Under the pieces are notes generated by a model. That model was given only the letters and a program-made list of their open reading frames with translations, made no database searches and was not told the origin of the DNA. The position numbers were made by a program, and so were the translations under genes. Of a stretch of DNA of 7,726 nt, positions 1 to 5,492 are shown one piece after another (within the stretch, counting starts at the first letter, position 1; each line of letters opens with the position of its first letter). The stretch comes from Leptospiraceae bacterium (lineage in GTDB: Bacteria > Spirochaetota > Leptospiria > Turneriellales > Turneriellaceae), in the NCBI GenBank assembly GCA_016788945.1, contig JAEUSA010000185.1, forward strand, positions 1 to 7,726. Reading direction: 5' to 3'.

Positions 1-222
1 ATACTCTTTACCGAAAACAGAGTTGCCTTGACTGCTGCAGATCAGGTGTGGACCGGAGCCAGCGCCACGGGCACGCACCAGAACGAATGTCTGGGCTGGA
101 ACGATACCACGGCCACAACGATTAATGTTGGTGATCCGACAGCAACCGGTACCGGTTGGCATAATGGGGGAACATCTAACTGCAATGTGCCGAAACGGGT
201 CTACTGCTTCGCAACGCCATAA
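1..222 (+). CDS. DUF1554-like lectin-type secreted protein (3' fragment)
   Basis: This is the C-terminal 73 residues of a gene that begins before the window; the frame is open from base 1 and stops at TAA 220-222. The visible part carries the pattern of the DUF1554 C-terminal module: WTGAS..TG, then NECLGW, then a Gly/Thr-rich stretch, and finally SNCN..KRVYCF. The same order of motifs (WTGS, NCSNW, MNCD..QRVYC) occurs in the next gene, so the two are tandem paralogues. The paired cysteines suggest disulphides and an extracytoplasmic location. DUF1554 proteins are known mainly from leptospires as secreted or surface lipoproteins with a C-type-lectin-like fold and no established enzyme activity. 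Any signal peptide lies outside the window. A TTG at 28-30 is in frame but lies inside the domain and is not a plausible start. Confidence 0.75.
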   Translation: MLFTENRVALTAADQVWTGASATGTHQNECLGWNDTTATTINVGDPTATGTGWHNGGTSNCNVPKRVYCFATP

Positions 223-224
223 TC

Positions 225-896
225 ATGAAAAAATTGTTATTCACCGTTCTTCTTGTGACTTTCGCAAATGGTTGTAACAATTATGACCTATTGGAAAAAA
301 TACAAAACCCCGGCGGCAAGACAGAACAATTTACGACGAACAATTATATATTCGTCAGTTCATGGCTGATGCAGGGTGATTTGAGTTACACTCCCTTTCC
401 AGAATGCAATGGCATGACAGGCACACCGGCAGCCGATTGCTCGTGTACGCGGGCTGCGGCAGCCAATGGCCTGCGCAAGGGACCTTCGCATCAGTTCATC
501 GCCGTATTATCGACCGGGTCTCCGAGCATCTACGACGCATTATGCAAAATCCAAAATTTACCGCAAGGTGGTTGTGCGGCCACCGATCCGAATCCTTGGT
601 ATAACACTGCAGGTGAGACAGTGGCGCCAAATCTTGTTAGTCTATTTGGGGCGGCAAACCCGATCGCCATTCGCTATTCGGAAAACAAAAGCGAACCCGG
701 CACCAATTTAGCGTGGACTGGCAGCACAACCGGGGGAATCAACTCCAGCAGCAATTGCAGTAACTGGGCGAGCACCAGTAATGTTGTGCAGGCGTCCGGC
801 GGCAATCGTCATGGTCTGAACGGACAATGGCTGAGCGACGGCAGCTCCATGAACTGCGATACCACACAGCGTGTCTATTGCGCTGGCCGCCTCTGA
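225..896 (+). CDS. DUF1554-like lipoprotein
   Basis: A 223-residue putative lipoprotein. Residues 1-17 are a lipoprotein signal: a Lys-Lys N-terminus, a hydrophobic core LLFTVLLVTF and a loose spirochaete lipobox ending A-N-G-Cys17. After a short linker, residues 40-218 resemble DUF1554: YIFVSS at 41-46, a Cys cluster (61, 72, 74), the DALCKIQ segment near 104-110, a WYNTAGETV stretch at 125-133, WTGSTTG at 164-170, NCSNW at 177-181, and MNCD..QRVYCA at 209-220. Cysteines 178, 211 and 219 match positions in the preceding paralogue. It starts 2 bp after that gene's stop and no Shine-Dalgarno is visible, so translation is probably coupled to the upstream gene. Base composition is a little more AT-rich than the downstream genes. 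The family is thought to be surface-exposed with a lectin-like fold; ligand and function are unknown. Confidence 0.8.
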   Translation: MKKLLFTVLLVTFANGCNNYDLLEKIQNPGGKTEQFTTNNYIFVSSWLMQGDLSYTPFPECNGMTGTPAADCSCTRAAAANGLRKGPSHQFIAVLSTGSPSIYDALCKIQNLPQGGCAATDPNPWYNTAGETVAPNLVSLFGAANPIAIRYSENKSEPGTNLAWTGSTTGGINSSSNCSNWASTSNVVQASGGNRHGLNGQWLSDGSSMNCDTTQRVYCAGRL

Positions 897-906
897 TCAA
901 AACGTA

Positions 907-912
907 TATAAT
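907..912 (+). promoter_or_regulatory. Candidate -10 box upstream of tas
   Basis: A perfect TATAAT lies 11 bp after the lipoprotein gene's stop and 74 bp before the tas ATG. No good -35 hexamer is found at 15-19 bp upstream (TGGCCG at 17 bp), so this is only a candidate. It would give a leader of roughly 65-70 nt. That leader contains a short GCCG/CGGC hairpin at 955-966, just before the ribosome-binding site. Confidence 0.3.
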
Positions 913-970
913 CTCAGTCGCAAGCCACTGGTAAACTTCTACGGCATAAGTATTGCCGCTTGCGGCGATC

Positions 971-976
971 AGGGAA
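971..976 (+). promoter_or_regulatory. Ribosome-binding site that sets the tas start
   Basis: AGGGAA lies about 10 nt before ATG 986. It supports this ATG over the in-frame TTG at 953, which has no such site and would add 11 residues absent from the family. Confidence 0.5.
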
Positions 977-985
977 AAATATCCC

Positions 986-2026
986 ATGATTTACCGCAAA
1001 CTCGGCACGTCAGATCTCGACGTCAGCGCAATCTGTCTCGGCACGATGACTTGGGGCGTACAGAATAGTGAGGCCGAAGGGCACGAACAGATGGATTATG
1101 CTGTTGGCGAAGGCGTAAATTTTTTTGATACGGCCGAGATGTATGCAGTACCACCTTCGGCCGAAACGTACGGCAAAACAGAGAGCATCATCGGAACCTA
1201 TTTTGCCAAACGCAAGAACCGCGGCAAAGTTATTCTCGCGACCAAAATTGCCGGCAACGGTCTCAAGTGGATTCATAACGGCGGCGATATCAATCGCGAG
1301 AGCATCACGGCATGCGTCGAAGCTTCGTTGAAGCGCCTTCAGACAGATTACATCGATCTCTACCAGTTACACTGGCCGAACCGCGGCTCATACCACTTCG
1401 GCCAGTTCTGGAATTACAAGATCAAGAATTCTTCAAACGAGCACGAAATCGAGAACTTCACGGAAGTGCTCGAGACTCTGCAAAAGCTGATCGCCGCAGG
1501 GAAAATCCGCCATATTGGCCTTTCGAACGAAACGGCTTGGGGCACGATGAGATACCTGCACTTGTCTGAGACGAAGGCGCTGCCCCGCATGCAATCGATT
1601 CAGAATGAATACAGCCTGCTCTACCGCGCGCATGAGCCAGATCTGATGGAAATTTCGCTACGCGAAAAGATCGGCCTTCTCGCATGGTCGCCGCTTGCAT
1701 CGGGCATGATTACCGGCAAATACGCCAATGGCGCGCGGCCTACCGGTACGCGCTGGACGTTGTCAACGCGCTATAACCAGCGCGACACGCCGCAGGCGCA
1801 CGCAGCGGTTGCGCGTTATCTCGAGATCGCCAATAAACATTCGCTCGACGTCACGCAGATGGCGATTGCCTTTGTATTGTCGCGGCCATTTGTCACGAGC
1901 GCAATAATCGGTGCAACCTCAATGGAGCAACTGAAGACCAATATCGGCGCGGCAAATCTTGTGCTGTCGAATGAAGTACTCAATGATATTGCCGCCGCGC
2001 GGCGCGATTTTCCGATTCCGTATTAA
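986..2026 (+). CDS. tas: NADP(H)-dependent aldo/keto reductase, Tas type
   Basis: A 346-residue (alpha/beta)8-barrel reductase, from memory the same length as E. coli Tas and resembling it along its whole length. Examples are the LGTMTWG..NSEAEGH start, AEMY.VPP..ET.GKTE, SLKRLQTDYIDLYQLHWP, GKIRHIGLSNETA and IGATSMEQLKTNI near the end. The family's catalytic tetrad is complete: Asp48, Tyr53, Lys87 and His129. The C-terminal S-x-IIGAT segment is the usual NADPH phosphate-binding region. It should act in the cytosol, reducing aldehydes or ketones with NADPH; the natural substrate is unknown. E. coli tas was named for suppressing a tyrosine auxotroph, which does not define its normal role. ATG 986 is chosen because it has an upstream AGGGAA and fits the family N-terminus. 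It is probably transcribed alone; it converges on doxX with a 39-bp gap. Confidence 0.92.
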   Translation: MIYRKLGTSDLDVSAICLGTMTWGVQNSEAEGHEQMDYAVGEGVNFFDTAEMYAVPPSAETYGKTESIIGTYFAKRKNRGKVILATKIAGNGLKWIHNGGDINRESITACVEASLKRLQTDYIDLYQLHWPNRGSYHFGQFWNYKIKNSSNEHEIENFTEVLETLQKLIAAGKIRHIGLSNETAWGTMRYLHLSETKALPRMQSIQNEYSLLYRAHEPDLMEISLREKIGLLAWSPLASGMITGKYANGARPTGTRWTLSTRYNQRDTPQAHAAVARYLEIANKHSLDVTQMAIAFVLSRPFVTSAIIGATSMEQLKTNIGAANLVLSNEVLNDIAAARRDFPIPY

Positions 2027-2031
2027 CAACT

Positions 2032-2053
2032 GCGGCCCGCATATGCAGGCCGC
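2032..2053. repeat. Palindromic hairpin between convergent tas and doxX
   Basis: GCGGCC at 2032-2037 pairs with GGCCGC at 2048-2053 around an inner palindrome GCATATGC. The whole 22-bp unit is self-complementary except for one C/A pair. It starts 5 bp after the tas stop and ends 12 bp before the doxX stop on the other strand, so it is well placed as a shared transcription stop. It lacks a T-run on either side, so it is not a canonical intrinsic terminator. Confidence 0.55.
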
Positions 2054-2065
2054 TTGCATTGAACG

Positions 2066-2515
2066 TTAGGGTGAAATTACTGAATCAACGGAGAGTTTGC
2101 CGCCGCCGGTGACGAGAATCGCCGCGACAATACCCAAAGCGAGAATGAAGAATTCAATGCCTTCGCCCTTGTTCGCGCCGAACCAGTTCATGAAAAAACC
2201 GTTCTGCCAGTGCACGGTGAGCATCGCACCTAACATGATCGCGCCGACCCACAGCGCAGCGACGCGCGTGCCCACGCCGGCGACGAGCAGCAGCCCACCG
2301 ATCGATTCGCCCATGATGACGAGAAACGCAATGAATGCCGGCAGTCCGGCGGTACCGGTGAAATACTGCATGGTGCCCTTGAAACCGTAACCGCCGAACC
2401 AACCTAAGAGTTTCTGCGCGCCATGCGGCAGAATCATGGCTGCGAGCGTCAGGCGCAACACCAAGCCTGTCCAATCGGCCTGTGTGGCGGTGATCATCTG
2501 AATTACCTGTGTCAT
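2066..2515 (-). CDS. DoxX-family membrane protein
   Basis: A 149-residue integral membrane protein of the DoxX/DoxD-like family. About four hydrophobic helices are visible, near residues 15-32, 58-78, 82-101 and 119-136. The family's conserved segment HGAQKLLGWFGG..F is at 31-46, and the G-E-S-I-G-G stretch at 69-74 in helix 2 is also typical. The start at 2515 is preceded on the minus strand by AAGGAGA with 5-nt spacing; a longer reading to 2557 would place that site inside the gene and is rejected. Family members include subunits of thiosulphate:quinone oxidoreductase and proteins tied to electrophile or oxidative stress, such as B. subtilis CatD. Most have no proven reaction. It is divergent from a marR-type gene across a gap with three operator-like sites, so it is probably a target of that regulator. 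Confidence 0.88.
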   Translation of the reverse strand: MTQVIQMITATQADWTGLVLRLTLAAMILPHGAQKLLGWFGGYGFKGTMQYFTGTAGLPAFIAFLVIMGESIGGLLLVAGVGTRVAALWVGAIMLGAMLTVHWQNGFFMNWFGANKGEGIEFFILALGIVAAILVTGGGKLSVDSVISP

Positions 2516-2520
2516 AAATA

Positions 2521-2527
2521 TCTCCTT
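2521..2527 (-). promoter_or_regulatory. Shine-Dalgarno site of doxX
   Basis: Read on the minus strand this is AAGGAGA, 5 nt before ATG 2515. It is among the strongest ribosome-binding sites in the window, and it fixes the start of the DoxX protein. Confidence 0.75.
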
Positions 2528-2560
2528 TTTGCGGAGCCTCAAGGCCTGATTCGGCACTAA

Positions 2561-2574
2561 GGCGACGAATCAAC
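2561..2574. promoter_or_regulatory. Operator-like site 3 (degenerate)
   Basis: GGCGACGAATCAAC matches the site at 2601-2614 in 11 of 14 positions; the right arm AATCAAC is fully kept and the left arm is degraded. It starts exactly 40 bp before that site and 46 bp upstream of the doxX ATG. It is probably a weak half-site for the same regulator. Confidence 0.45.
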
Positions 2575-2600
2575 CCATCAAACCCCGGTTTTATCTGTTA

Positions 2601-2614
2601 GTTGACTAATCAAC
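2601..2614. promoter_or_regulatory. Operator-like site 2
   Basis: GTTGACTAATCAAC is an imperfect palindrome with 5-bp arms GTTGA/TCAAC. It shares its first eleven-base context TTAGTTGACT with the site 40 bp further right. It is placed centrally between the divergent doxX and marR genes. TTGACT inside it also resembles a -35 hexamer, so bound repressor could mask a promoter. Confidence 0.7.
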
Positions 2615-2640
2615 CAACGAGAAGAAGGTAATCACATTTA

Positions 2641-2654
2641 GTTGACTCGTCAAC
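2641..2654. promoter_or_regulatory. Operator-like site 1 overlapping a possible marR -35
   Basis: GTTGACTCGTCAAC has perfect 6-bp arms around a 2-bp centre, a size suited to a MarR dimer. TTGACT at 2642-2647 could be the -35 of the marR promoter, with a weak TAGTTT -10 at 2665-2670 after 17 bp. If so, the transcript would begin at or very near the marR ATG at 2677. Confidence 0.7.
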
Positions 2655-2676
2655 AAAATGTTTGTAGTTTGCGGTC

Positions 2677-3144
2677 ATGAAAGAAAACCGCGCAGCGATC
2701 GCCGCATGGCGTGAGCTGATAGCCTACCAGGCCGAAGCCCTCTACCGCACCGAACGCGAGCTGAAAGCCGCAGGGGCAATACCATTAGCTGCGTATGACA
2801 TTCTCATTGAACTTGAAACCGCACCACAAAAACGCCTGCGCATGTACGATCTTTCGCAGGCCTGTGTGCTGACCAAAAGCGGGGCGACCAAGATTGTCAA
2901 TCGCCTCGAAAAGATGGGATTTCTCACGCGAGAAAAATGCCCCAGTGATCTAAGAGGCTTTTTCGCCGTCATTTCAGCCAAAGGCAGCGCCGCCGTGCGC
3001 GCCGCGTGGCCGATCTACCGGCAATGCATCGAGAAATTTTTCCGTTCTGCGCTGAGCGAGAATGAAATCAACGCCCTCGCGAAAATGCTGAAAAAACTGC
3101 GCGGCAATTTGCCTGATTTTATGGCATTGTCATGCGCTGAATAA
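2677..3144 (+). CDS. MarR-family transcriptional regulator
   Basis: A 155-residue winged-helix protein of typical MarR length. N-terminal helices (residues 5-30) belong to the dimer interface. Residues 36-50 start the DNA-binding lobe. The recognition part spans 57-80, with LSQACVLTKSGATKIVNRLEKMG, followed by a wing at 82-103 containing the family's D-x-R signature (Asp91, Arg93). C-terminal helices (110-150) complete the dimer. It has four cysteines (63, 88, 116, 153); Cys63 and Cys88 lie in the DNA-binding lobe, so thiol sensing is possible but unproven. No Shine-Dalgarno precedes ATG 2677, and the upstream TTGACT/TAGTTT pair would give an almost leaderless message. It is divergent from doxX and most likely represses both genes through the three phased operators. 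Confidence 0.88.
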   Translation: MKENRAAIAAWRELIAYQAEALYRTERELKAAGAIPLAAYDILIELETAPQKRLRMYDLSQACVLTKSGATKIVNRLEKMGFLTREKCPSDLRGFFAVISAKGSAAVRAAWPIYRQCIEKFFRSALSENEINALAKMLKKLRGNLPDFMALSCAE

Positions 3145-3194
3145 GCGCGGAAGGGGCTGCGGCAATACTTGCCAGCCGATGCGCCGTGCACAGT

Positions 3195-3200
3195 AAGGAG
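3195..3200 (+). promoter_or_regulatory. Closely spaced Shine-Dalgarno of the 425-aa gene
   Basis: AAGGAG is followed after only 2 nt by ATG 3203. The spacing is shorter than usual, but no other start nearby keeps the charged, aromatic N-terminus ahead of the membrane helix. Confidence 0.5.
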
Positions 3201-3202
3201 CT

Positions 3203-4480
3203 ATGCGTTTTAAGTGGTACTATGCCGCGATTGCGGTTGTGTCTTTTCTGGCGATAGTGTTATACTGGTCGTTTGCGCGCACCTCGCCCGACAGCCGGAA
3301 AAACCTGCCGCGCACTTTCAGCCGCGTCGGCACACAGGGATTCGCCACACCCGCCGAACTCGAACGCATGCTCAACCGCAATCCTTCGGCGCGCGCGATG
3401 CTCGAGGCTTACCGCATGCACGCGCAGTATCCCGATTTTTCCCGGCCGCTCGACAAGGCAATGGTCGATCTGACCGACCCGTGGAAGCATGTCGACGAGC
3501 CCCTGCCGCTGATCGACAATGCCGCGCTGAGAAACGAAGGTGGTGTCAAAAAACATATCGAAGAGCAGAAGGCTAAGGGCAAAAAAGACGACGAAATCGA
3601 AGCTGAATTGCGCAAATATTACGAATCACTGCCGCGCTATCAATTTGCCGCCAACCGCCACACGCTGACCTATGGCGATGAGTTAATAGCGACACTCAAA
3701 ATCACCGACGCCAATGGCGCACGCTTACCCTATTCGCTCGCCGACGTCTATATTCAGGGCGATCCGCTGTTCGTGCGTGGCCGTCTGGGTACTCCCGAAT
3801 TTAATGACTCGGGGTTTCCCCCCGACGCCACGGCCAACGATGGTGTCACGACCTTCTCATGGAAAATACCCGGTGAGGATAAAAAATACTGGGGCAATTT
3901 AAAACTCATCGTACAGATTAAGCCGAAAGACGCCAAAGAACCGATCGAAGTGTCCCATACCTTTTTTTCGAGCCCCGTATCGCCGGCGAAATGGACTGAC
4001 CAGTTCACCGAGCGTCTCGAAAACGGCAGCCTCGTGATCGATACGGTAGTCGAGGTCAAACGCGAATGCAAATTCATCTTTCAGGCAAACCTGTATGATA
4101 TGAAGGGAAATCCCACGCATTGGGTGACGACGAATACGGTACTCGAACCGGGCTTTCGCACCGTCTCTTTTGTGTTCTTCGGCAAGATATTCCACGACAG
4201 CGGGTCAGAAGGCCGCTTTACTCTGCGCGAACTGCGCGGCACCTGCGAGAATCTGCCTTTTCCGGCCAGCTGGATTGGTAACCCGGCGAAGGTTGATGCC
4301 ATCGCGAACGCCGCACCGCTCGAAGAACCCGTCATGTATTATATGCCGTACACCTCGCGCAGTTATACAACACAGCGCGAATACCGGCTGAAAGACTTCA
4401 GCAACGCCGCATGGAGTTCACCGGAAAAAGAGGCAAGAATCAGGGAGATGGAAGAGTCAGCGAAACACGAAGGAGAATAA
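3203..4480 (+). CDS. Membrane-anchored protein with choice-of-anchor X-like domain
   Basis: A 425-residue protein with no enzyme motif that I recognise. Residues 7-24 form one hydrophobic helix after a basic start, with no lipobox, so it is an N-terminal anchor with the rest outside the cytoplasm. Residues 45-110 are mixed. Residues 111-143 are highly charged and probably helical (KKHIEEQKAKGKKDDEIEAE). From about 150 the chain looks like beta-strand domains. N201-D-S-G, D208 and N212-D-G-V-T resemble the Asp/Gly/Asn loops of choice-of-anchor X or Ig-like modules. The stretch 291-345 (FIFQANLYDMKGNP..., LEPGFRTVSFVFFGK, SEGRFTLRELRG) fits the second half of that domain. The tail 405-425 is charged. 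It lies 58 bp after marR and may be its own unit. A structural or surface-binding role is only an inference. Confidence 0.75.
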   Translation: MRFKWYYAAIAVVSFLAIVLYWSFARTSPDSRKNLPRTFSRVGTQGFATPAELERMLNRNPSARAMLEAYRMHAQYPDFSRPLDKAMVDLTDPWKHVDEPLPLIDNAALRNEGGVKKHIEEQKAKGKKDDEIEAELRKYYESLPRYQFAANRHTLTYGDELIATLKITDANGARLPYSLADVYIQGDPLFVRGRLGTPEFNDSGFPPDATANDGVTTFSWKIPGEDKKYWGNLKLIVQIKPKDAKEPIEVSHTFFSSPVSPAKWTDQFTERLENGSLVIDTVVEVKRECKFIFQANLYDMKGNPTHWVTTNTVLEPGFRTVSFVFFGKIFHDSGSEGRFTLRELRGTCENLPFPASWIGNPAKVDAIANAAPLEEPVMYYMPYTSRSYTTQREYRLKDFSNAAWSSPEKEARIREMEESAKHEGE

Positions 4481-4488
4481 TATTTTTT

Positions 4489-4510
4489 GCCACGGGCTCA
4501 CGCCCGTGGC
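4489..4510. repeat. Perfect hairpin between convergent genes
   Basis: GCCACGGGC (4489-4497) and GCCCGTGGC (4502-4510) form a perfect 9-bp stem with the 4-nt loop TCAC; flanking TTTT and AAAA can extend it to 13 bp. It lies between the stop at 4480 and the opposing stop at 4518. On both strands the T-run precedes and an A-run follows the stem, the reverse of an intrinsic terminator. It may still block both transcripts, or be one copy of a dispersed hairpin repeat. Confidence 0.7.
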
Positions 4511-4517
4511 AAAAGAA

Positions 4518-5333
4518 TTAATAACAACCCAAACCAAGACTGCGGCAAGCGTTGTATTCAAGTTTTGCTGCAGTGTTGATCGAGTTAGAACCATCACCGG
4601 TGTGTACCTTGTGGTAACCGTTCTTCGAGCTCGACCATTCGGTGCCCGATGCGCGGCCGCTCCAGATATAGTGATAAGAGAAACGGGTGCCACCGAGGCA
4701 GTTAGAAAAGCTGCCCGTCGAGTTTAATCCGCACGTGCTGTGGTAAGAAACCGCGCCGTCGTCTTCACCGGGCAAGATCACTGAAGCGCCTGTCCAAGTT
4801 GCTTCGTAGCCGGCGATGGCGTAAACGCCGATGCCGCGCATGTTGTTGTGGTTATACGAACCGCGGGCATTGCCGGTTTTCAAAGCATCGACCATGCTGT
4901 TCGATTCCCAGAATGCGGCGTTGGCGAGTTCTGAACCGCCCGCTGCGCTCGAAGATGCCCAGATGCGGCGGATGTTGTACGTCGTGGCTGATTTATCGAT
5001 GAAATACTCTGACGCATAGCAGCCAGCGCTATGGCAGATAATGGTGCAGTAGTTTGTACCTTTGCATTTGGCTTCGAGAACCTGATAAAGTTTCGATTGT
5101 GCACGGCAGCTACCCCATGTACGCGGGTCGCTGGCGCCGTCGTAGCCAACGTAGTATTTCGATGCGCCGGTGGTGATGCTTTTCGCAGAACCCCAGTAGT
5201 TGTTCACATCGGTTGAATAGCCGCCAGTACTATCGCAGTGACTGCCCGAGCGGCCATGGACAAAGATCACTGATTCTTCGGCTGCAAGGGCCGAAACAGT
5301 CGCGAGTGCCAGGAAAAATCCTGTTATTTTCAT
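4518..5333 (-). CDS. Secreted cysteine-rich alpha/beta-hydrolase (lipase/esterase-like)
   Basis: A 271-residue secreted protein. Residues 1-18 are a signal peptide, with hydrophobic core ITGFFLALATVSALA and likely cleavage after Ala17 or Ala18. The mature chain starts with a beta-strand into VIFVHGRSGS (22-31), the oxyanion-hole HG motif of lipases. The nucleophile elbow is Cys100-His-Ser102-Ala-Gly104, a G-x-S-x-G variant with Cys in the first place. A probable acid is Asp191 or Asp192 in PGEDDGAVS, and the likely catalytic His is His241 or His244. Ten cysteines lie in the mature chain (33, 76, 90, 96, 100, 105, 201, 212, 263, 270), suggesting several disulphides. The chain is rich in Ser, Gly, Asn and Tyr. 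ATG 5333 is chosen for the signal peptide, although the GGAG is a long 14 nt away. Substrate unknown; lipase or esterase is a family-level inference. Confidence 0.75.
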   Translation of the reverse strand: MKITGFFLALATVSALAAEESVIFVHGRSGSHCDSTGGYSTDVNNYWGSAKSITTGASKYYVGYDGASDPRTWGSCRAQSKLYQVLEAKCKGTNYCTIICHSAGCYASEYFIDKSATTYNIRRIWASSSAAGGSELANAAFWESNSMVDALKTGNARGSYNHNNMRGIGVYAIAGYEATWTGASVILPGEDDGAVSYHSTCGLNSTGSFSNCLGGTRFSYHYIWSGRASGTEWSSSKNGYHKVHTGDGSNSINTAAKLEYNACRSLGLGCY

Positions 5334-5347
5334 TTTATTCGTGCTTA

Positions 5348-5354
5348 CTCCTTC
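5348..5354 (-). promoter_or_regulatory. Distant Shine-Dalgarno of the secreted hydrolase
   Basis: Read on the minus strand this is GAAGGAG, but 14 nt separate it from ATG 5333. The only other in-frame start, TTG 5360, lies upstream of it and would spoil the signal peptide. The wide spacing may lower translation. Confidence 0.45.
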
Positions 5355-5394
5355 ACGCAAAATCTATGCTTTCAAACGAAATTCTGCCGTCAGC

Positions 5395-5412
5395 CTCTGT
5401 GCTCTCACAGAG
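5395..5412 (-). promoter_or_regulatory. Leader hairpin near the 5' end of the hydrolase mRNA
   Basis: CTCTGTG (5395-5401) and CACAGAG (5406-5412) form a perfect 7-bp stem with a 4-nt loop. If transcription starts near 5425, as the -10 candidate predicts, this hairpin lies about 12 nt from the 5' end of the message, a position that could stabilise it. Confidence 0.4.
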
Positions 5413-5414
5413 AA

Positions 5415-5428
5415 ACTAACCGGTCAGT
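5415..5428. promoter_or_regulatory. TetR-operator-like palindrome upstream of the hydrolase
   Basis: ACTAACCGGTCAGT is symmetrical in 12 of 14 positions around ACCGGT. It overlaps the start point predicted from the -10 candidate at 5432-5437. Two further ACCGGT cores lie upstream at 5437-5442 and 5451-5456; together with the first, AACCGGT...ACCGGTT forms a wider inverted repeat (5418-5443). The symmetry resembles TetR-family operators, but no such regulator is in the window. Confidence 0.5.
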
Positions 5429-5431
5429 CAT

Positions 5432-5437
5432 AGTATA
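5432..5437 (-). promoter_or_regulatory. Candidate -10 box of the secreted hydrolase
   Basis: On the minus strand this reads TATACT, 5 of 6 to consensus. A -35 is weak: TTACCG at 15 bp is the best. The start would fall near 5425 inside the ACCGGT palindrome, giving a leader of about 90 nt. Confidence 0.4.
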
Positions 5438-5492
5438 CCGGTTCACACGGACCGGTAACGCCAAAAAAAGGGTAAACGAATGTAAGCAAGAT

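Noticed and set aside
953..985. Upstream TTG start extending the Tas-like reductase by 11 residues
   Set aside because: The ATG at 986 has an AGGGAA at good spacing and matches the family's N-terminus; the extension overlaps a hairpin and shows no family similarity.
2154..2573. 139-aa open frame overlapping doxX on the same strand
   Set aside because: Arg/His-rich out-of-frame reading of doxX with no recognisable domain; doxX itself has a strong ribosome-binding site and clear membrane helices.
3152..3174. Imperfect GGCT..GGCAA/TTGCC..AGCC hairpin after marR
   Set aside because: Bulged stem without a T-run; too weak to call as a terminator or repeat.
3260..3615. Open frames antisense to the 425-aa gene
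   Set aside because: They shadow a gene with a good start, membrane helix and consistent domains; no start signal or similarity is seen for them.
5334..5360. TTG start adding nine residues to the secreted hydrolase
   Set aside because: It places acidic and polar residues before the signal peptide and lies upstream of the only Shine-Dalgarno-like site.
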